NCBI RefSeq assembly: GCF_012295525.1
Contig: NZ_CP051167.1
Coordinates: 3,641,501-3,705,500 of the forward strand
Origin: Oxynema aestuarii AP17
Lineage (GTDB): Bacteria > Cyanobacteriota > Cyanobacteriia > Cyanobacteriales > Laspinemataceae
Length of the DNA stretch: 64,000 nucleotides
Direction of reading: 5' to 3'
Under the pieces are notes generated by a model, which saw only the letters and a program-made list of their open reading frames with translations, did no database searches and was not told where the DNA came from. A program made the position numbers and the translations under genes. Of this stretch, positions 18,383 to 29,398 are shown one piece after another (the stretch's first letter is position 1; every line of letters starts with the position of its first letter).

Positions 18383-21142
18383 TTATGATTTTTTTATCCC
18401 GGCTAAAACATTGTCGATCGCCTCTAATAACGGTTGCGGTTGAAAGGGTTTTGTTAAATAAGCATTCGCCCCCAATTCCATTGCTTTGTGAAAATGTTCG
18501 CGACCGTCGCGCGAGGTGAGCATGACTACGGGTAAGCCATCCCAACGGCGATCGTCGCGAATCGCTTTGAGCAGTTGCAAGCCGTTGAGTTGGGGCATTT
18601 CAATATCGGACAGCACCAGATCGAAGGGGTCGCGCGAACGCTGAAGTTGCTCCAAGGCTTCTTTGCCATTCGCACAAGTGACCGCGCGATAGCCGACGCG
18701 AGTAAACAAAGTTTCTAGGGCGCGGCGCACGGCGATCGAATCGTCGGCGACCAGAATCGTCGGCGTCCTGGCGGCGGATACCGGGGGAGTGGCATCGGCG
18801 TTGGGGGTGCTTTCGCGATCGTCAGATCCAGGGGCGTCTGCGAACCGTTCGCTCGGCGCCTGCAAAGGAGAACGGAGGATCGCCGTCTTTAAGTGAGATG
18901 GAGAGAGAATCGCCACCACTTCCCCGGTACCGAGAACGGTGCAGCCCGCGACGTAAGGCGGCACGGGAATCAACGGATCTAACGGCTCGATCGCCACCTT
19001 GCGCGTGCCGAGCAGTTCGTCAACGCCGATCGCCACCGTGTCGCCTTCTACCTGCAACCACAAGCCGACGGTGGGCGGCGTGGGTGCTGCCACGGCACAA
19101 CGCCCGCGATAGGGGAGTAATTGGGTTAAGGGAAACGCTTTGGCCGTCGGCTCGCCGCTCTCGTCTTCCCAACGGGCGATCGTGCCGACTACCTTATCGG
19201 CGGGAAAGGCGACAATTTGGGAACCGCAGCGACACAAACAGACGGGAATTACACTTAACGTGAGTGGAACGCTGAGAGTAAACTTTGTTCCCCTACCGAT
19301 CGCCGTTTCTACTTGTAACGTACCGCCAATATGTTCGACCTGATGGCGGACGATATCCAAGCCGACCCCCCGACCGGATAAATCGGTGACTTGGGCGGCG
19401 GTGGAAAAGCCGGGACTGAAGAGAAATTGTAAAATTTCCCCCTGACTGAGTTCGGCGAGGGCGCCCGTGGCCCGATCGCGGGGAATCAAGCCCATGGCCA
19501 GGGCGCGATCGTACACCTTTTGCGGGTCGATCCCGCGTCCGTCGTCGGCGACGGCGATCGCCATTTGCGACCCTTCCACCTTCGCCGAGAGGGTAATAGT
19601 AGCGACGGGGGCTTTGCCGAGGCGTTGGCGTTCTTCCGGCAACTCGATCCCGTGGTCGAAGGCATTGCGAAAGAGGTGGTTGAGGGGAGCTTGTAACTGT
19701 TCTAGAATGACGCGATCGACCGCCGTATCGCCGCCTTCGACCACCAACTTAATCGCTTTGCGATATTGCTTTTTCAGTTGTTCCAAGGGGGTGATAAAGC
19801 GTTCGGCGATCGCCGCAAACGGCATCAAGCGCGACTCGGTTAAATCGTGGTGGAGGCGATCGAGGGAACCGCGCAAATCGGCGAGAGTGCGATCCAGTTC
19901 CCGGGCGATCGCCTCCACGTCGGCGCGACTTTCGTGGATCTGGACGGTCAATTCTTGCAACTCTTTGGTTAATTCCCGCACCGGGCCCGGTGGAATGGCG
20001 CCGAGATCTTCCGTGCGCCGTTGCAAATTCTCCCCGGTCAGATCTAACTGTTGTTGGTAAAGGGCCAGACGTTCGTAAGTCATCAGCAGTTCGCCCACCG
20101 TGTGACTCATGCGGTCCAAGCGGGCGACGGGAACGCGCAAATTCAAGCTCGCCACCGGGCGATCTCGTCCGGGGTTGAACACCAGATATTTCAAAAACGG
20201 TTCGGGAATCCCCGCGAGGTCTTTCGAGTCCGACGGGCGCGTTGGCCGATTTTCCCCCTTTTGAGGGGCGGCGGGGGTCTCAGGGGCTAAAATTTGGTCT
20301 CTCCAGGCGCGAACCCGGGCGATCGCCGCTTTGGCGAGGGCGATCGGTTCTTTTTTACCGCGCAACTGCTCGATGTCGGCGGCGAGATCGGTTAACGCCG
20401 TCAATCCCAAGGTTTGCCCGAGTAAGGTACATTCTTCTAAAAATAAATTGAGTGGCTTGTCGAGGGCGGCGCCGTCCTTAGAGACCGGGGGATTTTCCTG
20501 ACTCCGTCGGTCTCGCTGAGCGAAGGTCGATCCGGCGGGAACGAGATGACCTTGTAACCGTTGCAAACAGTCTTCGAGATCGACGGTTAACGCGGTTTTC
20601 GCAAACGCCGTCAGGGGTTTGGCGTCGGAACTCGCGGGGCGATCGACGTCCGGCGTCGGCGGAAGCGACGGCGGTAAATCTCGCAAAAAGCGATCGAGAC
20701 TGGCGAGTAAGTTACCGATGCGGCGTTCGCGAAGCGACTCGTGCGGAGTATCCCCTTGCTCCGTCTCGGTTCCGCGCAATGCATCCAGAAGTAGATCGTC
20801 GAGCAAGTCGCACCCGAGTCCCATCAGTTCGAGGGCGGCGTTTCCCGGGACCGTGCGCCGTTCGTGCAGGGCAATGAGTAAATCTTCTAATTTATGCGCC
20901 AAACGGCTCAGGGCCGTCAGTCCGGCGATCGCCGCCCCCCCTTTGAGGGAATGGGCCGCCCGGATCAGTTCCGGATACATGGGATCGGCCAAATCGGCGC
21001 GGGTCACCTGAGTTTGAAACTGGGCGATTCCGCTTTGCAAGACGCGCAAGTATTCCGGCGCTTCTTCGTAAACAAAGCAGTTGCGCGCTTCTTGGGCGAT
21101 CGCGCTCAAACTATCTCGATCGAGAACCCGATTGGTCGCCAT
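18383..21142 (-). CDS. CheA-type hybrid histidine kinase (HPt, CheA core, CheW-like, receiver)
   Basis: 919 residues from the ATG at 21142 (MATNRVLDR); the 45 codons upstream lack conservation. Order: HPt with phospho-His64 (AAHSLKGG), Pro-rich linker, dimerisation helices, HATPase with NAFDHGIELP and DDGRGIDP, CheW-like domain, and C-terminal receiver with phospho-Asp in VLSDIEMP. This is the PilL/HmpE-like layout used in cyanobacterial motility and phototaxis systems. CheW and a PatA-type regulator lie directly upstream on the strand, but no methyl-accepting receptor is present. A C/G palindrome lies in frame in the linker. Confidence 0.9.
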   Translation of the reverse strand: MATNRVLDRDSLSAIAQEARNCFVYEEAPEYLRVLQSGIAQFQTQVTRADLADPMYPELIRAAHSLKGGAAIAGLTALSRLAHKLEDLLIALHERRTVPGNAALELMGLGCDLLDDLLLDALRGTETEQGDTPHESLRERRIGNLLASLDRFLRDLPPSLPPTPDVDRPASSDAKPLTAFAKTALTVDLEDCLQRLQGHLVPAGSTFAQRDRRSQENPPVSKDGAALDKPLNLFLEECTLLGQTLGLTALTDLAADIEQLRGKKEPIALAKAAIARVRAWRDQILAPETPAAPQKGENRPTRPSDSKDLAGIPEPFLKYLVFNPGRDRPVASLNLRVPVARLDRMSHTVGELLMTYERLALYQQQLDLTGENLQRRTEDLGAIPPGPVRELTKELQELTVQIHESRADVEAIARELDRTLADLRGSLDRLHHDLTESRLMPFAAIAERFITPLEQLKKQYRKAIKLVVEGGDTAVDRVILEQLQAPLNHLFRNAFDHGIELPEERQRLGKAPVATITLSAKVEGSQMAIAVADDGRGIDPQKVYDRALAMGLIPRDRATGALAELSQGEILQFLFSPGFSTAAQVTDLSGRGVGLDIVRHQVEHIGGTLQVETAIGRGTKFTLSVPLTLSVIPVCLCRCGSQIVAFPADKVVGTIARWEDESGEPTAKAFPLTQLLPYRGRCAVAAPTPPTVGLWLQVEGDTVAIGVDELLGTRKVAIEPLDPLIPVPPYVAGCTVLGTGEVVAILSPSHLKTAILRSPLQAPSERFADAPGSDDRESTPNADATPPVSAARTPTILVADDSIAVRRALETLFTRVGYRAVTCANGKEALEQLQRSRDPFDLVLSDIEMPQLNGLQLLKAIRDDRRWDGLPVVMLTSRDGREHFHKAMELGANAYLTKPFQPQPLLEAIDNVLAGIKKS
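20254..20268. repeat. C/G palindrome inside the cheA-like linker
   Basis: CCCCC, TTTTGA, GGGG form a small palindrome translated in frame as part of APQKGEN in the variable linker. It resembles the larger in-frame palindromes in the three tnpB genes of this window. Confidence 0.5.
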
Positions 21143-21171
21143 AGGAGGACTTTGAGATGAGAGGGAATGGT

Positions 21172-21771
21172 TCAGACTGGTTGTCTTTTTTGTAACGCAT
21201 CGAGGAGGGCGCCGACATCGAGCAAGGCGAGGGGCGATCGCGAAGCGTCCGATCCGCCGTCCCCCGCTTCGACCCACGCGATCCCGGAAAACAAAGTCTT
21301 GAGAACGCCGATCTGAGTGGGGTCTAACACTTGAGAGAACTCTGGGGAAGTCAACGGGCGGATCTCGTCGGGATCGAGACGATGGGTGGCGCCGATTCCG
21401 GCGACGACGCAGGCGAGATCGCGACGGTTGAAGCGGTCTAAATCGTTATCGCTGGCGTCTGAGGCGGGGCGGCGATTCTCCTGAGCAGACCCTAGGCGTT
21501 CGCCGATAATTGCCACCGGGAAGCTCTCGCCAATCGGACAACTCGCCGGAGAAACCCCGAGGCGATCGCTCAAAAATTGCGCTAAATCGAGAACCCACAA
21601 TAACTTTCCCGACTGCTTGACCACGCCGAACAGTGACGGAAGCACCCCCGGAATCGGACAAATTTGTTGGCGGTTCAATGTAGTCATCTCTACCAGGCAG
21701 TCTTGGGGAATTCCCAAGCGAACCTGGGTAGACAGTCGGATTTCGACGTACTCCGTTGAGGGAACTCCCAT
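21172..21771 (-). CDS. CheW-like coupling protein
   Basis: 199 residues, slightly longer than typical CheW because of an insertion around residues 85-125. The fold pattern is recognisable: VRLGIPQDCLVEM, ICPIPGVLPSLFGVVKQSGKLLWVLDLAQFL and a final ALLDVGALLDAL. It would couple a receptor to the CheA kinase, whose start lies 29 bp downstream on the same strand. The cognate receptor is not encoded in this window. Confidence 0.82.
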   Translation of the reverse strand: MGVPSTEYVEIRLSTQVRLGIPQDCLVEMTTLNRQQICPIPGVLPSLFGVVKQSGKLLWVLDLAQFLSDRLGVSPASCPIGESFPVAIIGERLGSAQENRRPASDASDNDLDRFNRRDLACVVAGIGATHRLDPDEIRPLTSPEFSQVLDPTQIGVLKTLFSGIAWVEAGDGGSDASRSPLALLDVGALLDALQKRQPV

Positions 21772-21862
21772 GAAATTCGAGTCGCGATCGCCAGCGTCAA
21801 ACCTGCGGTTTCAATTGTACGCGAGACTTCGCGAGGGGATGCCACATTTCCTGTTTTTAACC

Positions 21863-23101
21863 CTATCCGGCGTTCGCGAAGCGACGGTCCCGCCGGATTG
21901 CCACTTCCGTACCCACGGGAGCAGTCCCGGAACCTTCGGAGGTTCCCAGTCGTTCTTTTTCGATCGTTTCGATTAATTTTTGCGGTTCGCACGGTTTGGT
22001 CAGGTAGTTGTTCGCCCCCACCATGCGCGATCGCATCCGATCGATCGCCCCGTCGCGTCCCGTTAACATCACGATCGGAATCGACTCGAACAGTTGCGAC
22101 TGTCTCAACATCCGACAGAGTTCGTAACCGTCGATCGCGGGCATATTAATATCGAGCAGAATTAAATCCGGCTTGTGTCTGGCTAACACCGAGAGCGCTT
22201 TCGCAGGTTCGGTTAATTTCAAATACCGATAGCCCGCCGCTTCTAAAATTAACTTGACGTGACGTTGAGTGGTTTTGCTGTCGTCAATGCACGCCACGAG
22301 CGGTCCGGGTTGTTTTTCCACCTCCCGATACGCGGCGATCTCTACGATCCCGGCCCGAATCACCGGAACCAGTAAGTTCGCCAGCGCCAAGGTATCGGTT
22401 TTCAGGTGGCGGGCGAGATCGTACAAACAATAATGTTTGCGAATTCCTTTAGCTAATTCTCGGATAAAGTCGAGATTCTGCACGCTTTTCCACAGGGTTT
22501 TGGCAAATTTTTCTAAATCTTCAATGACAAAGCGCTGAAACGGCGAGGGAATGTCTTGCGCGATTTTTCCCCAGCAACCGAGATAACCGCGCATCGGTAA
22601 AATAACCGATTTGAAGGGAACGGAGAGCAAGATCGGGTCTAAACCGACCAATTTTTCAAATTCGACGATCGCCTTGGGCAAACTCAAGACGTGCATTAAG
22701 GCTTCTTGGGTGAGGAAAAATAAAAGTTTTCGCGTTTCTTGTAAGGAAAAATATCCCGTTTTCCAATAATGGCAAATTAATTGATAATCCGATTCCAAGC
22801 CTTTCGGAATGACCCCTTCTAAATGGGGGTCGTACCAGGTTAAATGATAGGCTAATCTTTCCCTAGCGCCGTTGACGCTGGTGGCAAAATGCAGGTTTCC
22901 CTGACCGACGTAAACCCGCCACGCCACGGAGCGATCGTTGGGGTTGCGAATGGTCAGTCTTCCGGAAAGTTTCTTGCTGGCAATATGTTGCAAGGCTTTG
23001 GCCGGGGAACCGATCATTTTTTGAACTGCCGCACGGGCGATCGATCCGTTCGGCGCTTCGGTTGGGGTGGAGGATTTTTGAATTTTAGTGATTTCTTCCA
23101 T
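21863..23101 (-). CDS. PatA/PixG-type response regulator
   Basis: 412 residues. An N-terminal PATAN/DUF4388-like region (about 25-130) is followed by a helical middle, then a receiver domain at about 268-390. The receiver has CIDDSKTTQRHV, phospho-Asp in LILLDINMPAIDG and the Lys in YLTKPCEP. Cyanobacterial PatA-type regulators act in pilus-based phototaxis or cell patterning and head operons with CheY, CheW, receptor and CheA. Here the order is PatA-type, CheW, CheA with no receptor. The tail after residue 390 is Arg-rich and unconserved. Confidence 0.85.
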   Translation of the reverse strand: MEEITKIQKSSTPTEAPNGSIARAAVQKMIGSPAKALQHIASKKLSGRLTIRNPNDRSVAWRVYVGQGNLHFATSVNGARERLAYHLTWYDPHLEGVIPKGLESDYQLICHYWKTGYFSLQETRKLLFFLTQEALMHVLSLPKAIVEFEKLVGLDPILLSVPFKSVILPMRGYLGCWGKIAQDIPSPFQRFVIEDLEKFAKTLWKSVQNLDFIRELAKGIRKHYCLYDLARHLKTDTLALANLLVPVIRAGIVEIAAYREVEKQPGPLVACIDDSKTTQRHVKLILEAAGYRYLKLTEPAKALSVLARHKPDLILLDINMPAIDGYELCRMLRQSQLFESIPIVMLTGRDGAIDRMRSRMVGANNYLTKPCEPQKLIETIEKERLGTSEGSGTAPVGTEVAIRRDRRFANAG

Positions 23102-23516
23102 TTTTTTTCTATCTCGATAAAATAATTGTTATTCGGCAATGCCTGCCTTGGGAAAGTTCTAAACCGAAGGATAAATATGGGAGGGTCGGGGATTTAAGCT
23201 CTCGGGGTGGCCGTCAGACAATGGAATTTGTCGATCTCATTTAATGACATTTTTCACCGAGAGGTACTGTTACTTTAAATACACGTTAACAATGAATTTA
23301 GGTTAAAACATCAGTAAAAATGAGAAACCTTTTATCCGTGTTTGTACGCGCTCTTTCTATCCGTAAAAACACGTAAACTCTCCGAGTTTCACCCGTCGTT
23401 GGCAAATTCAAGGGCGTTAGAGGATCGGCGTCCGGGGGCGTCCCAAGCCATCGAGACCGTGGGGCCGTGGTCTACCCTGATAGAGAGCAGTCTCTCTCAA
23501 GGAAATAAACCGAATC
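23102..23516. other. divergent intergenic region, no gene seen
   Basis: It lies between the leftward sensory operon and the rightward glutathione reductase gene, so both promoters should be here. An AT-rich part (23230-23330) carries the likeliest promoter sequences, but none could be assigned. AAGGAAA at about 23499-23505 is the probable ribosome site of gor. Confidence 0.4.
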
Positions 23517-24869
23517 ATGAGTTACGATTACGATTTGTTAGTCATTGGCGCCGGATCGGGAGGCTTGGCGGCGTCGAAACGGGCCGCCTCTTACGGGGCG
23601 AAGGTGGCGATCGTCGAAAACGACCTCGTGGGCGGAACTTGCGTGATTCGCGGTTGCGTTCCTAAAAAGCTGATGGTCTACGCTTCGACGTTCTCCCACC
23701 TCTACGACGACGCCGTCGGTTACGGGTGGAGTGAAGTTAAGCCGAGTTTCGACTGGAAAAAACTAGTGGAAGTGGTCGATAACGAGGTGATGCGCCTCAA
23801 TCAGGTGCATATCAAGTTGCTGGAAAAAGCGGGGGTCGAACTGATTAAAGGGTTGGGGCGATTTGTGGATCCCCATACGGTGGACGTGGGCGATCGCCAA
23901 ATTACTGCGGATAAGATTTTAATTGCCGTGGGTGGCGCCCCGGTCAAACCGGAGAATATTCCCGGTATCGAGCATACGATTACTTCCCGGGAGATGTTTC
24001 ACTTACCGGAGTTTCCCAAACGGTTCGCGGTCCTCGGAGGTGGCTATATCGGCGTCGAGTTTGCCGGAATTATGAACGGATTGGGGGCTGAGGTCACCGA
24101 AATTATCCGCCGTGAGAAGATTTTGCGCGGTTTTGACGAGGATATCCGCACGGACATTCAGGCGGGAATGACCGAACACGGGGTTAATTTTTTAACGAAT
24201 ACGGAAATTGAGAAGATCGAGAAAACCGATGAGGGGTTGAAATTGACCCTAACCGGGGATAACGAATCGTTAGTGGTCGATACGATCTTGTGCGCGACGG
24301 GTCGCAAGCCGAAACCGCAGTTAGATCCTTTAAATTTAGACAATGCGGGGGTGGAGGTTCGCGACGAGGCGATCGCGGTGACGGAAGATAGCGCCACCAG
24401 TCAGCCCCACATTTACGCCGTCGGCGACTGTACCGATCGCCTCAATTTAACTCCGGTGGCGATCGCGGAAGGTCGGGCGTTTGCAGATACGGTTTTCGGC
24501 CATATCCCGCGCTATATCAGCCATAAAGGCGTGCCGTCTGCCGTTTTCGCCCAACCGGAAGGGGCGACGGTGGGAATGACGGAAAAAGAGGCGATCGCCG
24601 ATTTCGGCGAAGATCGGGTCAAAGTCTATCGGGGCCGTTTCCGTCCCATGTTCCACAGTTTGACTGGGGCGAATGAGAAAGTGATGGTCAAGTTAGTGGT
24701 CGAGAAAACAACCGATCGCGTCCTCGGCGTGCATATGGTGGGTAAAGATGCTGCGGAAATTATTCAAGGGATGGCGATCGCCGTCAATATGGGCGCGACC
24801 AAGAAAGATTTCGACGCGACCATCGGAATTCACCCGAGTACGTCGGAAGAGTTCGTAACGTTGCGTTAA
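23517..24869 (+). CDS. gor: glutathione-disulfide reductase
   Basis: 450 residues, the usual length. It regenerates GSH from GSSG with NADPH and FAD in the cytosol. The FAD fingerprint GAGSGG is at residues 11-16, the redox pair is Cys42 and Cys47 (GGTCVIRGCVPKK), the second dinucleotide fold is GGGYIGVEFAG, and the catalytic His is in IGIHPST at the C-terminus. VIRGC, rather than the VNRGC of dihydrolipoyl dehydrogenase, marks the glutathione reductase branch. The start ATG has AAGGAAA upstream. A strong inverted repeat follows the stop. Confidence 0.93.
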   Translation: MSYDYDLLVIGAGSGGLAASKRAASYGAKVAIVENDLVGGTCVIRGCVPKKLMVYASTFSHLYDDAVGYGWSEVKPSFDWKKLVEVVDNEVMRLNQVHIKLLEKAGVELIKGLGRFVDPHTVDVGDRQITADKILIAVGGAPVKPENIPGIEHTITSREMFHLPEFPKRFAVLGGGYIGVEFAGIMNGLGAEVTEIIRREKILRGFDEDIRTDIQAGMTEHGVNFLTNTEIEKIEKTDEGLKLTLTGDNESLVVDTILCATGRKPKPQLDPLNLDNAGVEVRDEAIAVTEDSATSQPHIYAVGDCTDRLNLTPVAIAEGRAFADTVFGHIPRYISHKGVPSAVFAQPEGATVGMTEKEAIADFGEDRVKVYRGRFRPMFHSLTGANEKVMVKLVVEKTTDRVLGVHMVGKDAAEIIQGMAIAVNMGATKKDFDATIGIHPSTSEEFVTLR

Positions 24870-24889
24870 TGCGCTAGTCGATCGTGGCA

Positions 24890-24919
24890 CTCGGGTTTGA
24901 ATTCCCACTCAAACCCGAG
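24890..24919. terminator. perfect 11-bp hairpin after gor
   Basis: CTCGGGTTTGA and TCAAACCCGAG pair perfectly around an 8-nt loop, 21 bp after the gor stop. There is no strong T-run, so termination function is likely but unproven. Confidence 0.55.
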
Positions 24920-25045
24920 CGATCTACCCCATTTACGAAGAAAAAGCCTACAAACAAAAAGCCGATTGACAGCAAAATGTAGAGTTAGAATGGTAGGAGG
25001 GAGTTTGCTTGCTTCAAGACCGCAATTCAAGGAGCTCTTTGAGTC

Positions 25046-25231
25046 ATGAAAGACTGGAATTTTAGTAAACTTTTTGGGATTCTGCCAATTTCTCTGATTT
25101 TGCTGTTTGGCTTGATTTATTATTTAGCAACTCTCCATATCCGTCTCGCTCTCGTGACCGAGTTCGCCTTACTTTCAAGCCTGATTTTAATTTGGTTTAA
25201 ATTGTTCGATCGCCTCCTCACTCATCCGTAA
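25046..25231 (+). CDS. small two-helix membrane protein, unknown
   Basis: 61 residues with two hydrophobic segments (about 10-28 and 33-50) separated by a short HIR turn, and a basic C-terminus. An AAGGAG element lies about 12 nt before the ATG. I recognise no family. The gene sits alone between gor and the convergent hybrid kinase. It could be a genuine small membrane protein; coding status rests on the hydrophobic pattern and ribosome site only. Confidence 0.5.
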   Translation: MKDWNFSKLFGILPISLILLFGLIYYLATLHIRLALVTEFALLSSLILIWFKLFDRLLTHP

Positions 25232-25264
25232 AGGCGCTTTAGAAAAACAAGGGGCGATCGCCGC

Positions 25265-28200
25265 TCAATCGCTTTTTTCGACTTCTTCGCGCAACGCCGT
25301 TTTCACCCGCGCGTATTCCCGTTCGACGCGCTCGAACAACGGCGACGCATCGCAAGTGGTTCCCGATCGCCCCAAATATTCGAGTTCTTTACTCAATTCC
25401 GAGAGTCGATTGGCGCCGAGGGCCGCACTGGTGGATTTGAGCGAATGGGCCGACTCGCGCAAGGCGGCGGCATTGGAATCGGCGATCGCCGCCCCCATCA
25501 AGGTGAGTAATTTGGGGGCTTCGTGTAAGTAAAGTTCGACTAATTCTTCCAGGGCTTCGATCTCGCGCAAGGAGTCGAGCATTTTCGCATCTAACACGGG
25601 CGGCGGGGTGAGAGTCGTCACCCCACTGCTGGCGGGATCGTCTGTCTTGGCGGAGCCTTCGTTGGTGGCGACCCGCGTTCGAGGGTCGAGGGTAGTTCGG
25701 TAATGGACCTCGCTGCTGGTCACCACCCGGTTTTTAACCTCGACCCTGGACTGACATTGAGACAGGGCCTGCACCAACTCCGGCATCCGAATCGGTTTGC
25801 TGATATAGTCGTTCATGCCCGCTTCGATACAGGCTTCGCGATCGCCGAGCATGGCATTGGCGGTCATGGCGATGATGCGCGGTCTGACGTCGTCCGCCCA
25901 TTCCCGACAGATCGCTTGGGTCGTTTCCAAGCCGTCCATTTCCGGCATCTGCACGTCCATCAGCACCACGTCGTAACGCTGGCGGCGCAAGGCGGCTAAC
26001 ACTTCTAACCCATTCCCTGCCACGTCGGCGCGATAACCCAAGCGCTGGAGGATTTGCAAAGCCACTTTTTGATTGACTAAGTGATCTTCGGCTAAAAGAA
26101 TGCGAAGGGGTAATTTTTGGGCGAGTTGGGGATCGATTTGAACCTCCCCATTTCCCGGGCGTAGGGTCGGTAAGGGCGCACCGCCGAACAGGCTGGCTAA
26201 CACATTGTATAACTGCGATTGCTTGATCGGTTTGTTGAGCCAACCGACCAACTGGATCCCCTTGCTTTGAATCCAGGTATCTTGCCGTCCGACGGTGGTG
26301 AGCAGAATTAAGGGAAAATCCGCCTCCTCCGAGATCGCGCCGATCGCTTCGGCGAAGGCGATCGCGTCCATATCCGGCAACGACCAATCGACGATCGCCC
26401 CGTCGAAGCTTCGATCCGCTTGCAACCGCGCCAACGCTTCGGCCCCGGAGGCGATCGTCTCCACCGCCAGTCCCCACCCTTGCAACTGTTCGCCGAGAAT
26501 GTCCCCGATCGTAGCGCTTTCCTCGACCACGAGCAAGCGTTTCCCTTGAAAACAATTGAGATCGAGGTTAGGCGTCGCGTCCGATTCTACCGCCGGGGCG
26601 ATCGTCGTAAAATAGAACGTCGATCCTTCCCCCGGGTGGCTTTCCACCCACATCGTGCCGCCCATCAGCTCGCTCAAGCGCTTGCCGATCGCCAATCCCA
26701 ACCCGGTTCCCCCATACTGGCGCGTCGTCGAAGAATCCACCTGAGAAAAGGATTTAAACAGGCGGTTCATCCGTTCTTCGGGAATGCCGATTCCGGTATC
26801 GCGCACGGAAAATTGCAGCTCGTAAGACCGCTCCTTCGACGGGCTTTTTCTGCTCGGGGCGATCGCCTGGGCGCTCACGGCGACTACGACTTCGCCGCGA
26901 TCGGTAAATTTCACCGCATTGCTGAGCAGATTAATCAAAATTTGTCGCAACCGCGTCACGTCCCCGGCGATCGTGTCCGGCGTTTCCGGGGCGATCGCAT
27001 ACGCCAATTCCAGATTTTTTTCCGTCGCCTTCGACCCGAGTAAATCGAGGCATTCTTCGATACACGAGCGTAAATTAAACGGTTGCTGTTCCAGTTCGAG
27101 TTTACCCGACTCGATTTTAGAAAAGTCGAGAATATCGTTGATAATCGTCAGCAACGCCTCGCCACTGTTGCGGATCGTTTCGACAAAATCGCACTGTTCC
27201 GGGGTCAAGTCGGTATCGAGCAACAGTCCGGTCATCCCGATCACCGCATTCATCGGCGTGCGGATTTCGTGGCTCATCGTCGCCAGAAATTCACTTTTGG
27301 CCCGGGTCGCCGCCAGGGCTTCGTCCCGGGCTCGGGCGAGTTCTTCCGCCGCCTGACGGCGTTCGAGTTCGCCGCCAATCCACTGCGCCATCAGTTTGAG
27401 TAATTCGCGATCGACGGCTTTAAACGGGCGGTTGAGCGGTTCGCTACTGGAAAAACTCAAGGTTCCGTAGACTTCGTTATTGACGATCGCCGCCGTGCCG
27501 ATATAGGCTTCCTGACCGAAGGGGGTGAGGGTGGGATTTTTATGCCAGCGCGACACCATCACCGATTCAAAATAGAGCGGTTCGCTTTGGCGGATCGTTT
27601 CGCGACAGTAGGTTTGGTTTAGATCGTAAACGTCACCGACGGCGATCGCTTGCTTGGGAGATTGAGCCGCCAGGATCTCGTAGCGATCGCCCTCTATCTT
27701 CGCTAAAATTGCGATCTCCAGCCCAAAACGCTGCCGTCCCATCGCCAGCAACTTTTGCAGCCGTTGGTTGAAGTTGAGCTTCCGCGACGAAGTGATTTTA
27801 TATAAAGTTCTAATTAACGCCTCGCTCTCGCGCAATTCGTCTTCGGTGTGCTGGCGTTCGCTAATGTCTCGGGAAATCGCTACAACTTCGCGAACGCCGC
27901 CCTTCTCTTCGTCGCGAATCGTGCGGCAGGTGGTTTCAAACCACACGTAATTGCCATCTTTGCGCCGCATTCGATAGCTCATCGTATAACTCACTCGCCC
28001 GTCTAACACGGCAGCGTGAGATTTTTCGATGGCCTGTAGGTCGTCCGGATGGAATAATTCGTAAGCGGAATGGCCGACTAACTCCTCCGGTTCGTAGCCG
28101 AGCAGCGATCGGCACGCCGGGGAAACGTAGAGATATCGACCCGACGGGGTTTGTCGCGCAATTAAATCGGTGGAATTTTCCGCCATCAAGCGGTAACGGT

Positions 28201-29398
28201 CTTCGCTTTCTTGCGCCGATCGCCCGGAGCGTTCCAACGCCGCCAGCATGTTATCGATCGTTTCTGCCAAATGGGATAATTCGTCGGCGCCGCTCACCTC
28301 GATCCGTTGGGAGAGATCCCCACTGGCGCCGATCCGTTCCACATTTTGACTCAACGCCGACAGCCGCGACAACACCAGTTTTTCGACTAAGAATAAAGTG
28401 ACGATGCTAAACACCACCCCCACCGCCAGCAAAGAACCGACTAAATAGCGAACGCTGGTGCGACCTTGACCGTAGATATCGCGATCGAGGTCTACTTCTA
28501 AGACTAAAACCCCCCGTCCGAACAGATCTTGCAGCAGGACGTAAGCGGCGATCCGATCGTCTCCGAGACGGTCCATGACAATCGGCGTGTTTAGTTTGTC
28601 GCTAGTTAACAACGTCAGCGACTCCGGTAAGGGTAAGCCGAGTTGCCACTGTCCCGAGGTCGCCCGTTGGAACGGCGCGATCGCCTGACGGACGTTCGCC
28701 GGGATCGTCGAATCGTCCGACGGCGTGCAGTTTTCACCCCATTGCCGCTCTTCGCAGGGGAACCACAGATGAAGCTTTAACGGTAATTGGGTCAGTTCTC
28801 CCAACCGTTGCAGTTCGGATCGATTGAGCGCCCGTCCCATCATCAACCAACCCCGACTCGGCCCGGATCCGTCACTGGTGAGAATCGACTGGATCGAAAT
28901 TCGGAGCGGCCCTTGGGGAAGCAGGACTAACCCCGCCAATTTCTGAGTCTCTTCCCGATCTTGACGGGCGCGCAACTGCTCGACTAACTGCCGCGCTAAC
29001 CCTTGAATTTCCGGGGAAATCGGGATCTCGCGATCGCGTTCCCAGTCAAAGGCTTTACCAAAGACTAACTCGCCGTCGGGAGCGAACAGCGACAGGAAAT
29101 TGAGCCTTAATTGCGAAAAAGTAGAATTGCCAAAATTAGACGCAATATAATTGTCATCCCCGGGATCGATAAAGCGATAGGTATCGTCCCATTGGGCGTG
29201 ATATTCCGCCATCGAGTCGAGCTCGGCGAGATTGTCGTCGAGAGCTTCGATCGCTCGCGTCACCTCTTGAATCACTCGTTTTTCTTCTAACTGGCGAAAA
29301 TCATCGAGTAAAATCGTCGAAGCCGTGGCATACAAGACCACGTTGAGAGCAACCAGGGCAGCACCGAGGATTAAGAGTGTTTTTTGACGGAGTTTCAT
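25265..29398 (-). CDS. large hybrid histidine kinase (CHASE4-HAMP-PAS-GAF-kinase-REC-REC-HPt)
   Basis: 1377 residues. Order: transmembrane 1 (about 7-28), CHASE4-like periplasmic domain, transmembrane 2 (about 318-340), HAMP, PAS with PAC (about 400-525), GAF (about 545-690), kinase with phospho-His in [11 protein letters not shown], ATPase ([15 protein letters not shown]), two receivers and a C-terminal HPt ([12 protein letters not shown]). The first receiver has VEES in place of the usual acidic pair, so it may bind Mg2+ poorly; the second ([17 protein letters not shown]) looks complete. It encodes a whole phosphorelay. The signal is unknown and no cognate regulator adjoins. Confidence 0.92.
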   Translation of the reverse strand: MKLRQKTLLILGAALVALNVVLYATASTILLDDFRQLEEKRVIQEVTRAIEALDDNLAELDSMAEYHAQWDDTYRFIDPGDDNYIASNFGNSTFSQLRLNFLSLFAPDGELVFGKAFDWERDREIPISPEIQGLARQLVEQLRARQDREETQKLAGLVLLPQGPLRISIQSILTSDGSGPSRGWLMMGRALNRSELQRLGELTQLPLKLHLWFPCEERQWGENCTPSDDSTIPANVRQAIAPFQRATSGQWQLGLPLPESLTLLTSDKLNTPIVMDRLGDDRIAAYVLLQDLFGRGVLVLEVDLDRDIYGQGRTSVRYLVGSLLAVGVVFSIVTLFLVEKLVLSRLSALSQNVERIGASGDLSQRIEVSGADELSHLAETIDNMLAALERSGRSAQESEDRYRLMAENSTDLIARQTPSGRYLYVSPACRSLLGYEPEELVGHSAYELFHPDDLQAIEKSHAAVLDGRVSYTMSYRMRRKDGNYVWFETTCRTIRDEEKGGVREVVAISRDISERQHTEDELRESEALIRTLYKITSSRKLNFNQRLQKLLAMGRQRFGLEIAILAKIEGDRYEILAAQSPKQAIAVGDVYDLNQTYCRETIRQSEPLYFESVMVSRWHKNPTLTPFGQEAYIGTAAIVNNEVYGTLSFSSSEPLNRPFKAVDRELLKLMAQWIGGELERRQAAEELARARDEALAATRAKSEFLATMSHEIRTPMNAVIGMTGLLLDTDLTPEQCDFVETIRNSGEALLTIINDILDFSKIESGKLELEQQPFNLRSCIEECLDLLGSKATEKNLELAYAIAPETPDTIAGDVTRLRQILINLLSNAVKFTDRGEVVVAVSAQAIAPSRKSPSKERSYELQFSVRDTGIGIPEERMNRLFKSFSQVDSSTTRQYGGTGLGLAIGKRLSELMGGTMWVESHPGEGSTFYFTTIAPAVESDATPNLDLNCFQGKRLLVVEESATIGDILGEQLQGWGLAVETIASGAEALARLQADRSFDGAIVDWSLPDMDAIAFAEAIGAISEEADFPLILLTTVGRQDTWIQSKGIQLVGWLNKPIKQSQLYNVLASLFGGAPLPTLRPGNGEVQIDPQLAQKLPLRILLAEDHLVNQKVALQILQRLGYRADVAGNGLEVLAALRRQRYDVVLMDVQMPEMDGLETTQAICREWADDVRPRIIAMTANAMLGDREACIEAGMNDYISKPIRMPELVQALSQCQSRVEVKNRVVTSSEVHYRTTLDPRTRVATNEGSAKTDDPASSGVTTLTPPPVLDAKMLDSLREIEALEELVELYLHEAPKLLTLMGAAIADSNAAALRESAHSLKSTSAALGANRLSELSKELEYLGRSGTTCDASPLFERVEREYARVKTALREEVEKSD

